This document shows positions 1 to 8,188 of a stretch of DNA of 64,000 bases, piece by piece. Within the stretch, counting starts at the first letter, position 1. The number at the start of each line of letters is the position of its first letter. Under the pieces are notes generated by a model, which saw nothing but the letters and a program-made list of their open reading frames with translations, had not been told where the DNA came from and ran no database searches. Origin of the DNA: Singulisphaera acidiphila DSM 18658 (lineage in GTDB: Bacteria; Planctomycetota; Planctomycetia; Isosphaerales; Isosphaeraceae). The stretch lies in assembly GCF_000242455.2 (NCBI RefSeq), contig NC_019892.1, forward strand, positions 3,224,001-3,288,000. The letters run 5' to 3'. Both the position numbers and the translations under genes were made by a program.

Positions 1-1102
1 CGAGTCTCCCGGCGGCCCGGCGCTTGCAGTACAGCGGCTCGCCCGAAAAGCGGGCTGGCATCGTTTGAGCATCCGCTTCGGCCCGGAGCAAACCGAGATC
101 GCCGTCGACGGCAATGACCTGGCCCACGGCAAAGGGCCGGGCGGCTCCCTCGTCGAAATCCGGCTCGCCAGTCGCAACGCAAGCCGAGGACCAGCGCCCA
201 ACGGCCTCAAAACCTACTTCGATGACCTCCGCCTGGTTCGATTCTCCGAGGGAGGGACAGGTCTGGAAGTTGATCCCACCCAGGACGAAATCCGCCTCTC
301 CGGCGGTGACCAAATCTTTGGAACGATCGTGCAAGCCGACGCAGGCCTGGTCAAGCTGCAGGTTGATCCCAAAGAGATTCAGCTTCCCTGGAGCGAAGTC
401 TCGGGGCTCCAGTTCCGGCGGATCGCCGGACAGGCGGAGCCAATCGAGGGAACCTGGCTCCGCATCGATTGGCGAGCCGCACCAGGGGACGACCCCCTCG
501 ACCTAGACCGGGTCGAGGGCGCCTTGGTCGGTCTCACCACCGACGGTCTGACGCTCGAAGTTCCCTACGCGGGGCGATTCACGGTCTCACGCAACCGATT
601 GCGGCGGCTTGAGGTTCTCGGTCGCGGCCGAAGAATCGTCGTCGACGCAACCGCGCACCACCTCGGAAATGAGATCGTCGCAAGCCCACTCCCACTCGAT
701 CCACCCCAACCGGAGGGACGTACGCTGGAACGCTCGATCGAACTCGCCGACATTCCTCCCCAGGCATCTTTTCTGAGTCTCGACGTGGTGCAAGTGGCCG
801 GCGAAAGCGCCGGACTTCCCTTCTTCAGGGAGGTCAAGAACGGTGAGATCAGAACCACGGTCTCCATCAACGACCACACCTTCGACTACCTGAACCGCCA
901 CGTCACATCCAAGAACGAGACGCCCGAGCGCATTCTCCTGCCGATTCCCGAGGGCCTGCTCCATGCCGGGCACAACACGCTCCGAATCGATCAGAATGGG
1001 ACTAAGCTCGATCCGAACTATCTGGACGATCTTGGTATCCTTGAGATCGCCATCGAATTTCCCCACGATCGAGCGGTGCCGGCCGCAACCGAGAAGCCGT
1101 GA
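1..1102 (+). CDS. Secreted-type beta-rich protein, 5' end outside window
   Basis: The reading frame is open from base 2 with no stop upstream of the first possible TTG (65), so this is the C-terminal part of a longer protein. The first visible residues (AGWHRLSIRFGPE, then IAVDGNDLAHG) resemble the end of a concanavalin-like/LamG fold as found in planctomycete sugar-binding or 3-keto-disaccharide-hydrolase-like proteins. Two similar short beta modules follow (around IRLSGGDQIFGTIV and VEGALVGLTTDGL), then a C-terminal beta-sandwich of about 120 residues that may bind carbohydrate. No catalytic motif is visible. It ends 9 bp before the diadenylate cyclase gene, so the two are probably cotranscribed. 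Function unknown; the fold assignment is inference. Confidence 0.7.
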   Translation, partial: ESPGGPALAVQRLARKAGWHRLSIRFGPEQTEIAVDGNDLAHGKGPGGSLVEIRLASRNASRGPAPNGLKTYFDDLRLVRFSEGGTGLEVDPTQDEIRLSGGDQIFGTIVQADAGLVKLQVDPKEIQLPWSEVSGLQFRRIAGQAEPIEGTWLRIDWRAAPGDDPLDLDRVEGALVGLTTDGLTLEVPYAGRFTVSRNRLRRLEVLGRGRRIVVDATAHHLGNEIVASPLPLDPPQPEGRTLERSIELADIPPQASFLSLDVVQVAGESAGLPFFREVKNGEIRTTVSINDHTFDYLNRHVTSKNETPERILLPIPEGLLHAGHNTLRIDQNGTKLDPNYLDDLGILEIAIEFPHDRAVPAATEKP

Positions 1103-1111
1103 GATCCCCCC

Positions 1112-2011
1112 TTGAAGACTTTGACTCGAAGCCTGGTTCGACACGCCCATGCGATCGCCCGAGAGGTCGGTGCGCGGGTTATTCTGCTTTACGCCGATGT
1201 GGTTGAGAACGACCAAAACCTTGCTGACCTGATCCAGGACGTAGATTTCCGCGTCATCCTGGTCTCCCGCCGCGCGGGGTTTCAGGCACCGCCAGGGTGG
1301 GAAGACCTATGCGCCATCGTCCGCGTCCCCGACATCACGATGACTCGCGCGGGCCAGGTCAAGGTAGCAACCCTGGTCGCCGCCGCCGAAAACCTGCTCC
1401 GGGCGGGCGATCGGATCGTCTGCCTAACGGGCATCGATGGGTCGGGAACCATTGACATGATCATTGTGCTCGACCTCGGCGTCGAGCTCGAGATGTTTGG
1501 CGACTCGGCCGCCGACCCGCTTCCTCTCGACGTCACGCCCGCAGTCTTCGAGCGCTTGCTCACGCTGGCCAGCGAACTCAGTCTCGAAGGGCGCGAAGGC
1601 CGCCCGGTGGGAACCTTGTTCGTCGTAGGCGATAGCGAGCGAGTGCTCGCCCAGAGCCGACAGCTCGTGATGAATCCGTTCCACGGCTATCCCGAGGGGG
1701 AGCGAAACATCCTCGACCCCCGTCTCGAAGAGACGATCAAGGAATTCTCAGCCATCGACGGATCGTTTATCGTCCGAGGAGACGGCGTCATCCTGAGCGC
1801 GGGGCGTTATCTCGCTCCTCAAGCCAAGCTTGATGAGCCGTTGCCCCAGGGGCTCGGGACACGGCATGAAGCGGCGGCGGCGATCACGGTCACATCCACG
1901 GCAATCGCACTCTGCATCTCGCAGTCGACAGGCACCATCTCGATCTTCAAACGAGGCCGCCTGCTGACCGACATCGTCAAACCGAGAAGCCACTCGTCCG
2001 ATGGGCTTTGA
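1112..2011 (+). CDS. dacZ: Diadenylate cyclase, DacZ-like (c-di-AMP synthase)
   Basis: Predicted to condense two ATP into cyclic di-AMP, a second messenger for osmolyte/potassium and envelope homeostasis. Residues about 165-295 form a DisA_N (DAC) domain: the DGA motif appears as DGV at 224-226 (within GDGVILSAGRYL) and the RHR motif as RHE at 251-253 (GTRHEAAAAIT), followed by the typical GTISIFKRGRL strand. Residues 1-130 look like a pyruvate-kinase C-terminal domain (GARVILLYAD; GDRIVCLTGIDGSGT), the architecture described for DacZ enzymes of archaea and some bacteria, unlike DisA, CdaA or CdaS. It has no transmembrane segment, so it is probably cytosolic. The start is a TTG 9 bp after the preceding gene. 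DGV/RHE are variants of the canonical motifs; activity is inferred from the family. Confidence 0.82.
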   Translation: MKTLTRSLVRHAHAIAREVGARVILLYADVVENDQNLADLIQDVDFRVILVSRRAGFQAPPGWEDLCAIVRVPDITMTRAGQVKVATLVAAAENLLRAGDRIVCLTGIDGSGTIDMIIVLDLGVELEMFGDSAADPLPLDVTPAVFERLLTLASELSLEGREGRPVGTLFVVGDSERVLAQSRQLVMNPFHGYPEGERNILDPRLEETIKEFSAIDGSFIVRGDGVILSAGRYLAPQAKLDEPLPQGLGTRHEAAAAITVTSTAIALCISQSTGTISIFKRGRLLTDIVKPRSHSSDGL

Positions 2012-2040
2012 CGACCCCGTTCGGAAAGGTCGTCAAAGCC
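2004..2040. terminator. Perfect 13-bp inverted repeat across the dacZ stop codon
   Basis: GGCTTTGACGACC (2004-2016) pairs exactly with GGTCGTCAAAGCC (2028-2040) across an 11-base loop. The dacZ stop codon lies inside the left arm. No T-run follows on either strand, so it may be a bidirectional or 3'-stabilising hairpin between the convergent dacZ and the gene at 2078-3709, not a textbook intrinsic terminator. Confidence 0.6.
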
Positions 2041-2077
2041 ATCGAGTGCGAGAACGAGGGCCGTCCGCCAGCGTGGA

Positions 2078-3709
2078 TCAACGGCCCTTGTTGATCTGGT
2101 CGAAGTAGCCTCGAATATGCTTCTCGACGTTCTTGGGAACCTTCTGGTTCGTCAGGGCCTCGGCCGACAGTCCTTCCGTCGTGGCCATCTCCCCTTGGAT
2201 ATCGATGACGCTCTGCCCCTTCAGCGGGTCGCCCGTCGGGCCATAACCTTTGAGAACCGCCTTCCCCTTGCCGACCTGCTGCTTGACCTTGGCGGTGTAG
2301 GTGTTGGTGTCGTCAGGCGCCTCGGGCCGATCCCCTTGCCCACGTCCGCGCCCCGACCCTTGCCCCATGCCTCGACGATTCCCGTCACCCATGCCCATCA
2401 TATTTGAGAGGTTGTCTCCAAGCTGGTTCGCTTGGTCACCGGCCATCCCATTTTTGGCCTCTTGGAGCTCGGCCAGGGCACCGTCGAGTGATTCCATCTC
2501 CTGGATTTGGCTGGCCATCTCGTTGAGTTGCTTCTGAGTGACCCCCATGGCGGCGGCCGCCTTCTCAAGGTCCCCCTTTTGGAGTTGCTCGCCCGCCTGA
2601 CCAAGCTTGGAGGCCAGTTTCTGGAGTTGCTGTAAACCCTTCGACTGCTCTTCGAGCTTGGCCATTTCCTGCTTGAACTGTTCTTCAGAGAGGCCACCAT
2701 TCTTGCGTGCTTCCTCGAGTTGCTGCTTGCGCTGGTCGAGATTGGCAAGCTTCTCGAGTTGCTTGGACATCTCCTTGAGCTGCTCCTGAAGACCCTTCTT
2801 GTCGGCCTCGGTCATCTTGCCTGACTTGAGTTTCTCCTGGATCTTCTTGAACTCTTCGGCAGCCTTCTGAAAGTCACCCTTGGCCATATCGCGGGCAAAA
2901 TCGTCGGCTGGCCCGCTACTGGCCATCTGCTTGAGTTGCTGGAGTTGCCGATCGATTTGCTCGGGTGAGCCCAGTTTTTTCTGGCGTTCCTTCACCGCGT
3001 CGGTCAGCTTGTTGAGTTCGACGAGAGCCTTGTCTTTCTGCGCAGGGGGAGCTTTCGCGAGATCCTCCGCAGCCTTCTCGATCTCCGCCAAAAGCTTCTC
3101 GGCTTCGGCGAACTTCCCCTTATCGAGTTCTTTCCGCTGGCTCGCGATTTTCTTCCCCAACGCCTTGGTCTGCTCGACCACCAGCTTCTTCTCGATCAGG
3201 TCCGAGGGTTTCGCCAAGGCTCGCTTCTGAAGCAAGGGTTCCACGAACATCAAACCCAGGGCCAACGCCGCCGGAATCAAAGGAACCCAGGCGGTCCGAG
3301 GCAGAGTCGGCGCAAACTCCACGTTGATATTGAGATCCCCCACATGGCGGATCGCATCAGCGACGAGAGCTTGCCCGGCGGGGGTCGCCTTCAACGATTC
3401 AGGAAGCGTGAGCGCGGTGCTTAATCGCTCGTTGAGGTGGAAGACGCGATCGATCGCGACCGCAGCATCCACGCGACTTGGGCCACTGAAGAGCGCGATC
3501 AACGCGGCTACGAGAAATCCAGCTCCCCCCGCGATCGCGAACGGTATCCAGTCCGCGCCGGGCAAGGGCCGGTTGGCGAACTTCTCCACCGCAATCGCGA
3601 TGGCGACAACCAGCAACGCGACCCCCCAGCACCAGACCAGGGCCGAGAGGAACCGCTGAAAGCGCATCCGACGCCAGACCCGCCCGATCGGCTTCTCAAG
3701 CTCATTCAC
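2078..3709 (-). CDS. Membrane-anchored long coiled-coil protein
   Basis: Predicted 543 aa. Two or three hydrophobic segments lie within residues 20-170 (around FLSALVWCWGVALLVVAIAI, IPFAIAGGAGFLVAALIALF and WVPLIPAALALGLMFV). A strongly charged Lys/Glu/Gln-rich coiled coil covers about residues 175-420. Then comes a Gly/Arg-rich low-complexity stretch (about 440-465) and a basic tail. The layout resembles DUF4175-type planctomycete proteins often found near VWA/MoxR genes, but family membership is inference. It probably sits in the inner membrane with the coiled coil projecting. It is transcribed towards dacZ (convergent) and has no close partner; the nearest VWA operon begins 9 kb away. Start ATG at 3709. 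No enzymatic motif is visible. Confidence 0.75.
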   Translation of the reverse strand: MNELEKPIGRVWRRMRFQRFLSALVWCWGVALLVVAIAIAVEKFANRPLPGADWIPFAIAGGAGFLVAALIALFSGPSRVDAAVAIDRVFHLNERLSTALTLPESLKATPAGQALVADAIRHVGDLNINVEFAPTLPRTAWVPLIPAALALGLMFVEPLLQKRALAKPSDLIEKKLVVEQTKALGKKIASQRKELDKGKFAEAEKLLAEIEKAAEDLAKAPPAQKDKALVELNKLTDAVKERQKKLGSPEQIDRQLQQLKQMASSGPADDFARDMAKGDFQKAAEEFKKIQEKLKSGKMTEADKKGLQEQLKEMSKQLEKLANLDQRKQQLEEARKNGGLSEEQFKQEMAKLEEQSKGLQQLQKLASKLGQAGEQLQKGDLEKAAAAMGVTQKQLNEMASQIQEMESLDGALAELQEAKNGMAGDQANQLGDNLSNMMGMGDGNRRGMGQGSGRGRGQGDRPEAPDDTNTYTAKVKQQVGKGKAVLKGYGPTGDPLKGQSVIDIQGEMATTEGLSAEALTNQKVPKNVEKHIRGYFDQINKGR

Positions 3710-4069
3710 AGCAAGGCCCTCCGTCGCAGAAATGCATTGCTCCGACGAACGTCATTGCCCCAAGTATAGTGGCCGCGAGCCGGACTCGCAAGTGGATTCA
3801 ACGAATGGATTCGGATACAAATTTCCGGCGATTCGGTCTCAAACGTCCGCCAACGCGGGTCTCACTCCAAGCCGACTGCCATCGCAACGCATATCAATAG
3901 GGACGACAATTGCAAAAACATTCACGCATAGAGTGAGGGTGGACACGGCCCCCAACCTTCTGTGATCTCCCACCGGAAAAGACGGGAAGCCGAAGCTCCC
4001 CGCCCCTCTGCTCAAGCCGATTCCATAGTGGGCCGCACCCACTCTGCAAAATAGACTCGCATCAATGAA
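3710..4069. other. Intergenic region between two minus-strand genes
   Basis: This 360-bp stretch holds the terminator of the aminotransferase operon (3975-4001) and presumably the promoter of the coiled-coil gene. Short open frames on both strands have no recognisable domain or ribosome-binding site and I do not call them. Confidence 0.5.
3975..4001 (-). terminator. Intrinsic terminator with UUCG tetraloop
   Basis: Read on the minus strand, GGGAGC-TTCG-GCTTCCC forms a stem (one bulged T) closed by the very stable C(UUCG)G tetraloop and is followed by GTCTTTTCC. It lies 70-95 bp beyond the stop of the aminotransferase gene (4070), so it should end the 5906-4070 transcript. Confidence 0.7.
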
Positions 4070-5311
4070 TCAGTTGCTCGTCGACTTCTGAGCTTGTCGA
4101 TAGATCTCTGAGGCCGCCGCCAATCCCGCACCCGGGGCCAAGGCGCTCCCGAGATCGCGCAAGCAGGTTTCCAGGGCCGCGAGCAACAAGGTCACGTTGG
4201 CCTGGCGTGAGTTGTGCCCCATCAAGCCGATCCGCCAGGCCTTCCCCTTGAGGGAGCCGAGACCACCTCCGACCTCGATCCCCCAGTCGTTCAAGAGGCG
4301 CCGCCGCACGGCCATGTCGTCGATTCCATCGGGAATCTGAGCGCAGGTGAGCTGCGGAAGTTGATGGCCGGCGACGGTGACCAGGCCAATTCCCATGGCG
4401 GCCAGCCCGGCCTTCAAGGCATTTGCATTCAATGCATGGCGAGCGTGTCGGGCTTCGAGGCCCTCTTCAACGACCAGGGCAAGCGCCTCGCGGAACGCGA
4501 AGTTCATGCTGATCGGCGCAGTGTGATGGTAGACGCGGTCGCTCCCCCAGTACTTCTGGATCATCGACATGTCGAGATACCAGCTTTGCACCTTCGTTTT
4601 CCGGTTGGCGATCAACTCGGCGGCCCGAGGGCTGAATGAGACCGGGGAAAGACCCGGCGGGCAGCTCAGGCATTTCTGGGTCCCTGAATAGACCGCGTCG
4701 ATCCCCCACTCGTCGATCTTGACCGGTACGCCACCGAGCGAGGTCACCGCGTCGATCGCGATGAAGGCCCCCGCCTCGTGAGCGATCCGGGCAATCTCTT
4801 CGACCGGCTGCCAGGCCCCGGTCGAGGTCTCGGCATGGACGATTCCAACCACCTTCGGACCGACTCGTTTGACGGCGGCCCTGACCTCCTCCGGATCAAA
4901 GACTTCGCCGTACGGGCGTTCGATGACCGTGACTTTGGCCCCCGCACGTTCGGCAACGTCGACCATCCGGCTTCCGAAGACCCCGTTGACGCAAACGAGC
5001 ATCGAGTCGCCCGGCTCGATCAGGTTGACGACGACCGCCTCCATCCCAGCCGAGCCTGTGCCCGAGACAGCCAGCGTCAGCCGATTCTCGGTCTGAAAGA
5101 CGTAGCGGAGCAGGTTCTGCGTTTCGTCCATCAAGGCGATGAACTCGGGGTCCATATGCCCGAGCAAAGGCAGACCGAGGGCGGCCAAGACTCTCGGGTG
5201 AACATCGCTGGGGCCAGGTCCCAGGAGGAGCCGAGCGGACGGACTGAGCGGTGACGGAGGCGCGGGGCGTTCGATTCCGGACACTAGAGAGGCTCCTCGT
5301 TTAATGTTCAC
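4070..5311 (-). CDS. Class V aminotransferase (alanine-glyoxylate / serine-pyruvate type)
   Basis: A PLP-dependent aminotransferase of 413 aa, the usual length plus a short N-terminal extension. Family features are LLLGPGPSDVHPRVL near the N-terminus, GHMDPEF (51-57), the SGTGSAGMEA loop (83-92), and SGTQKCL with the Schiff-base lysine at about K213. It most likely interconverts alanine or serine with glyoxylate or hydroxypyruvate in the cytoplasm; the exact amino donor cannot be read from sequence. Its first codons overlap the end of the isochorismatase-like gene by 11 bp, so the two form a translationally coupled operon ending at the terminator near 3990. Confidence 0.85.
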   Translation of the reverse strand: MNIKRGASLVSGIERPAPPSPLSPSARLLLGPGPSDVHPRVLAALGLPLLGHMDPEFIALMDETQNLLRYVFQTENRLTLAVSGTGSAGMEAVVVNLIEPGDSMLVCVNGVFGSRMVDVAERAGAKVTVIERPYGEVFDPEEVRAAVKRVGPKVVGIVHAETSTGAWQPVEEIARIAHEAGAFIAIDAVTSLGGVPVKIDEWGIDAVYSGTQKCLSCPPGLSPVSFSPRAAELIANRKTKVQSWYLDMSMIQKYWGSDRVYHHTAPISMNFAFREALALVVEEGLEARHARHALNANALKAGLAAMGIGLVTVAGHQLPQLTCAQIPDGIDDMAVRRRLLNDWGIEVGGGLGSLKGKAWRIGLMGHNSRQANVTLLLAALETCLRDLGSALAPGAGLAAASEIYRQAQKSTSN

Positions 5312-5906
5312 CCTTGGTCAAGCCGGGTTGCTGAAACGACTTGACCAACTCGCTGATCGCTTTGAATTCGGGCCGATCCGAGCGTTCGGTCCACTCGAAG
5401 AGGACCGCCTCGGTCGTCGTCAGAACCACGCCCGCCGCTTCGAGGCGGCGGAGCGCGAATTTCCAATCCATCGTCGTCCGCGACGCAACGGCATCCGCGG
5501 GGACTTGCACGGTAAAACCAAGTTTGAGCAATTCGAGCGCCGTCTGCGCAATGCAGACGTGCGCTTCGATTCCGACCAGCGTGATGTGCTTGACGTGCCG
5601 TCCATAGAGCTGTTCGAGAATCTGGGGGACCGCACAGCAATGGAACGTCGTCTTGGAGTGACGCTCCGGGATCAGTGTCGCCAGTTCATAGACAGTCGGC
5701 CCGAGCCCTTCGGGGTATTGCTCGGTAGCCCAAAATGGCAACTTGAGGATCCCTGCGGCACGGACCAGACGGATCGCATTGGCGATCACCAGGTCACGGT
5801 ACTTGATCCGCGCCATCAGCTTCTCTTGGACATCGACGACAAGCAGGGCGCCGTTCTGTCCGGTGAGGCGTTCGGTGAAACGCATTGACCAGCGCTCCAG
5901 CGGCAA
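5301..5906 (-). CDS. Isochorismatase-like cysteine hydrolase
   Basis: A predicted 201-aa alpha/beta hydrolase of the isochorismatase superfamily. The catalytic triad is visible: Asp25 (LLVVDVQEKL), Lys85 (RHSKTTFHC) and the nucleophile Cys118 (GIEAHVCIAQTAL), together with the conserved PEGLG loop. Members include nicotinamidases, ureidoacrylate amidohydrolases and YcaC-like enzymes of unknown substrate; residues distinguishing these are not evident, so the substrate is left open. It is the first gene of a two-gene operon with the aminotransferase (11-bp overlap). An in-frame ATG at residue 8 (5885) is an alternative start that fits the family N-terminus better. Confidence 0.83.
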   Translation of the reverse strand: MPLERWSMRFTERLTGQNGALLVVDVQEKLMARIKYRDLVIANAIRLVRAAGILKLPFWATEQYPEGLGPTVYELATLIPERHSKTTFHCCAVPQILEQLYGRHVKHITLVGIEAHVCIAQTALELLKLGFTVQVPADAVASRTTMDWKFALRRLEAAGVVLTTTEAVLFEWTERSDRPEFKAISELVKSFQQPGLTKGEH

Positions 5907-6301
5907 GATCGTTTCGAGGGAAGGGGCTTGAGCGATGCTAGTGGGCGAATCGAGACCTTGTCAAGCCGCACGATGGACTTGCCCGGAATCGTGCCAAGGC
6001 ACGCGGTCCGGGTCACAAACTCGATCCGGCTCGTGACTTGGACGCCAGGAAACCGAAGCGATTGCCACGGGCGTCCTCAGCAGCATTTGACGACCCCAAA
6101 CCGGACCGCCCGAGGAAAAAAGGACCGAATCGACGGACAAAGTCTCCAACACAAGGGGGGCGATTGAGCGTAAGACGAGGAATGGATGGAGCCAAAGCGT
6201 TCGCCAACGAGCGGGATTGTGGTGTGGATAAGGCATCACAAGAGGGATTCTCAACGTCAGTCGTGTGCTCGACTTGCCCGAATTAGGGGAGACGTTGTAG
6301 G
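5907..6301. other. Divergent intergenic region
   Basis: This 395-bp space separates the minus-strand isochorismatase gene from the plus-strand signalling gene, so it should carry promoters for both. I see no convincing -35/-10 pair, no hairpin and no coding region. An 82-codon frame at 6038-6286 is Arg/Lys/Pro-rich and looks non-coding. Confidence 0.4.
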
Positions 6302-8188
6302 ATGGGGAATCTTGAGCCGGTATGGAGCGGCCCCTCGGCGCGGGGCCGGACGTGCCGTGAGTTAGCGGGAGCGACACGTGTGGCGGGCAAGCCTCGACTT
6401 TTAGTTATCGAGCGCGACAGTCACCTCGGTTCGTCGCCGCGCGAGCAACTGGCACAGTGCTACGAGATCGTCACCGCTCGGACGATGGCGCGTGCCCTTG
6501 TCTTACTTCGGGACCAGGAATTCGACGGAGTTTACGTCGATACGGCCCAGTTGACGGCGGTCCGCTGGGCGGGCGTGCTGATCCAGGCGGAAGAGATTCT
6601 CGACGCAATCGCCGATGGCGTGGCGATCGTCGATCCCGACCTCCGTGTGATCTGGGCCAACCCTGAATTTCACTCGCTCGCCGATCAGGCGGTCGAGACG
6701 ATCGGCGGCAAGTTCTACCGGGCGCTGGGCAATCCCGAGGTGATCGGCCCCGACCCTTGCCCGTTCACCTCCGCCGTGGCGTCGAAGACTCCCGCGAGCA
6801 CCGTCCTGAGAATCGGGGCCAACCGCTATCTTCGAGTCACCGTCACGCCCGTCTTCGACTCGTCCCAAAGTCTCACCCAGTTGATCGCGCTGACCCGTGA
6901 CATCACCGACGAGACGCAGCAGCAGTTGAAGGTCAACGCGATCCACAAGGCAGGGGATGAGCTCGCCGACCTGACTCCCGAGGAATTGTCGGAACTGGGG
7001 GTCGAAGAGCGGACCGATCTGCTCAAGTACAACATCACGCGGCACATGAAGGACCTGCTCGGTCTCGACTTCATCGAGATTCGCCTGCTCGACCGTGCCA
7101 CCGGAATGCTCATTCCGCTTCTGACCGAAGGGATGACACCGAGCGCAGCCAACCGCGAACTCTTTGCACGCAAAGAGAATAACGGGGTGACCGGCTTCGT
7201 GGCGGCGACCGGTCAGAGCTATCTTTGTCCGGACACCACGCACGATCCGCTCTACCTGGAAGGGGCCGCCGGAGCGCGCAGCTCACTGACCGTCCCCTTG
7301 ATCTACCACGGCACGGTGATCGGGACGCTCAACGTCGAGAATGCACGGTCGAATGCGTTCGACGAGCGCGACCGGCAATTCCTCGAGATCTATGCAAGGA
7401 ACGTCGCCTCGGCCTTGAACACGCTCGACCTGCTCCAGGCCGAGAAGTTCAGCGCGGCGACCGCATCGGTCGAAGCGATCAGCCGTGAGTTGGCCATCCC
7501 CCTCGACGATATCCTCAACGATGCGACGACGGTGCTCGACCGCTACGCCGGGCACGACGACGATATCATCGCTCGCCTTCGGCACCTCCTCGTCCGTGCC
7601 CGCGAGATTCGGAGCCTGATCCACAAAGTGGGCTCATCGATCGCGCCCGAACCGAAACGAAGCACGCCACGCCCCGCACCTCGGCTCTCGAGCGCTCGCC
7701 TCCTGGTGGTCGATGCCGACGAGTCGATCCGCAAGTCGGCCCATCATCTTTTGGGATCGCACGGGGCCATTGTCGAAACCGCGCGTGACGCCCACGAGGC
7801 CATCGCCCTGGCCAGGCAGACGCCTTATGCCGCAGCGCTCGTCGATATCCGCCTCCCGGACCTCGACGGGTTTGAGACATACCGCCGCCTCCGCGAGGTT
7901 CAACCGGGGGTTCCCATCATCCTCATGACCGGGTTTGGCTGGGATCCCGCGCACTCGATCGTCAAAGCACGTCAGGAGGGTTTGCAAACCGTGCTTTATA
8001 AACCTTTCCGTGCCGACCGGCTCATGGAGGCCGTCGAGCAAGCGCTCCGCCCGTCGAATCCGACAGCCGCACAGAACCCACCACCGCCCCCGCAACAATC
8101 AACGCCTCTCCCGCCCCCACTTCCTTTAGACAGCCAGGCCGACGCCCTGGATTCCTCTCCTCCCAAGGCCACCGTTCATGATTCTTAA
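6302..8188 (+). CDS. PAS-GAF-receiver signalling protein with degenerate kinase core
   Basis: A predicted 628-aa soluble signalling protein. Residues 30-90 look like a degenerate receiver, 95-205 a PAS domain (ILDAIADGVAIVDPDLRVIWAN), 230-375 a GAF domain (TGFVAATGQSY ... SLTVPLIYHGTVIGTLNVEN) and 465-590 a complete CheY-like receiver with acidic pocket DADES (471-475) and phospho-acceptor Asp515 (LVDIRLPDLDG). Between GAF and receiver (about 382-442) lies a helical segment that aligns with a HisKA dimerisation helix but lacks the phospho-accepting His, and no HATPase domain follows. It therefore probably receives rather than generates phosphate. The C-terminus is Pro-rich. A GGGGAG sequence 10 bases upstream supports the ATG. 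It overlaps the next gene by 11 bp. Confidence 0.8.
   Translation: MGNLEPVWSGPSARGRTCRELAGATRVAGKPRLLVIERDSHLGSSPREQLAQCYEIVTARTMARALVLLRDQEFDGVYVDTAQLTAVRWAGVLIQAEEILDAIADGVAIVDPDLRVIWANPEFHSLADQAVETIGGKFYRALGNPEVIGPDPCPFTSAVASKTPASTVLRIGANRYLRVTVTPVFDSSQSLTQLIALTRDITDETQQQLKVNAIHKAGDELADLTPEELSELGVEERTDLLKYNITRHMKDLLGLDFIEIRLLDRATGMLIPLLTEGMTPSAANRELFARKENNGVTGFVAATGQSYLCPDTTHDPLYLEGAAGARSSLTVPLIYHGTVIGTLNVENARSNAFDERDRQFLEIYARNVASALNTLDLLQAEKFSAATASVEAISRELAIPLDDILNDATTVLDRYAGHDDDIIARLRHLLVRAREIRSLIHKVGSSIAPEPKRSTPRPAPRLSSARLLVVDADESIRKSAHHLLGSHGAIVETARDAHEAIALARQTPYAAALVDIRLPDLDGFETYRRLREVQPGVPIILMTGFGWDPAHSIVKARQEGLQTVLYKPFRADRLMEAVEQALRPSNPTAAQNPPPPPQQSTPLPPPLPLDSQADALDSSPPKATVHDS

Noticed and set aside
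6038..6286. An 82-codon plus-strand frame in the 5907-6301 gap
   Set aside because: Basic low-complexity sequence without ribosome-binding site or domain.
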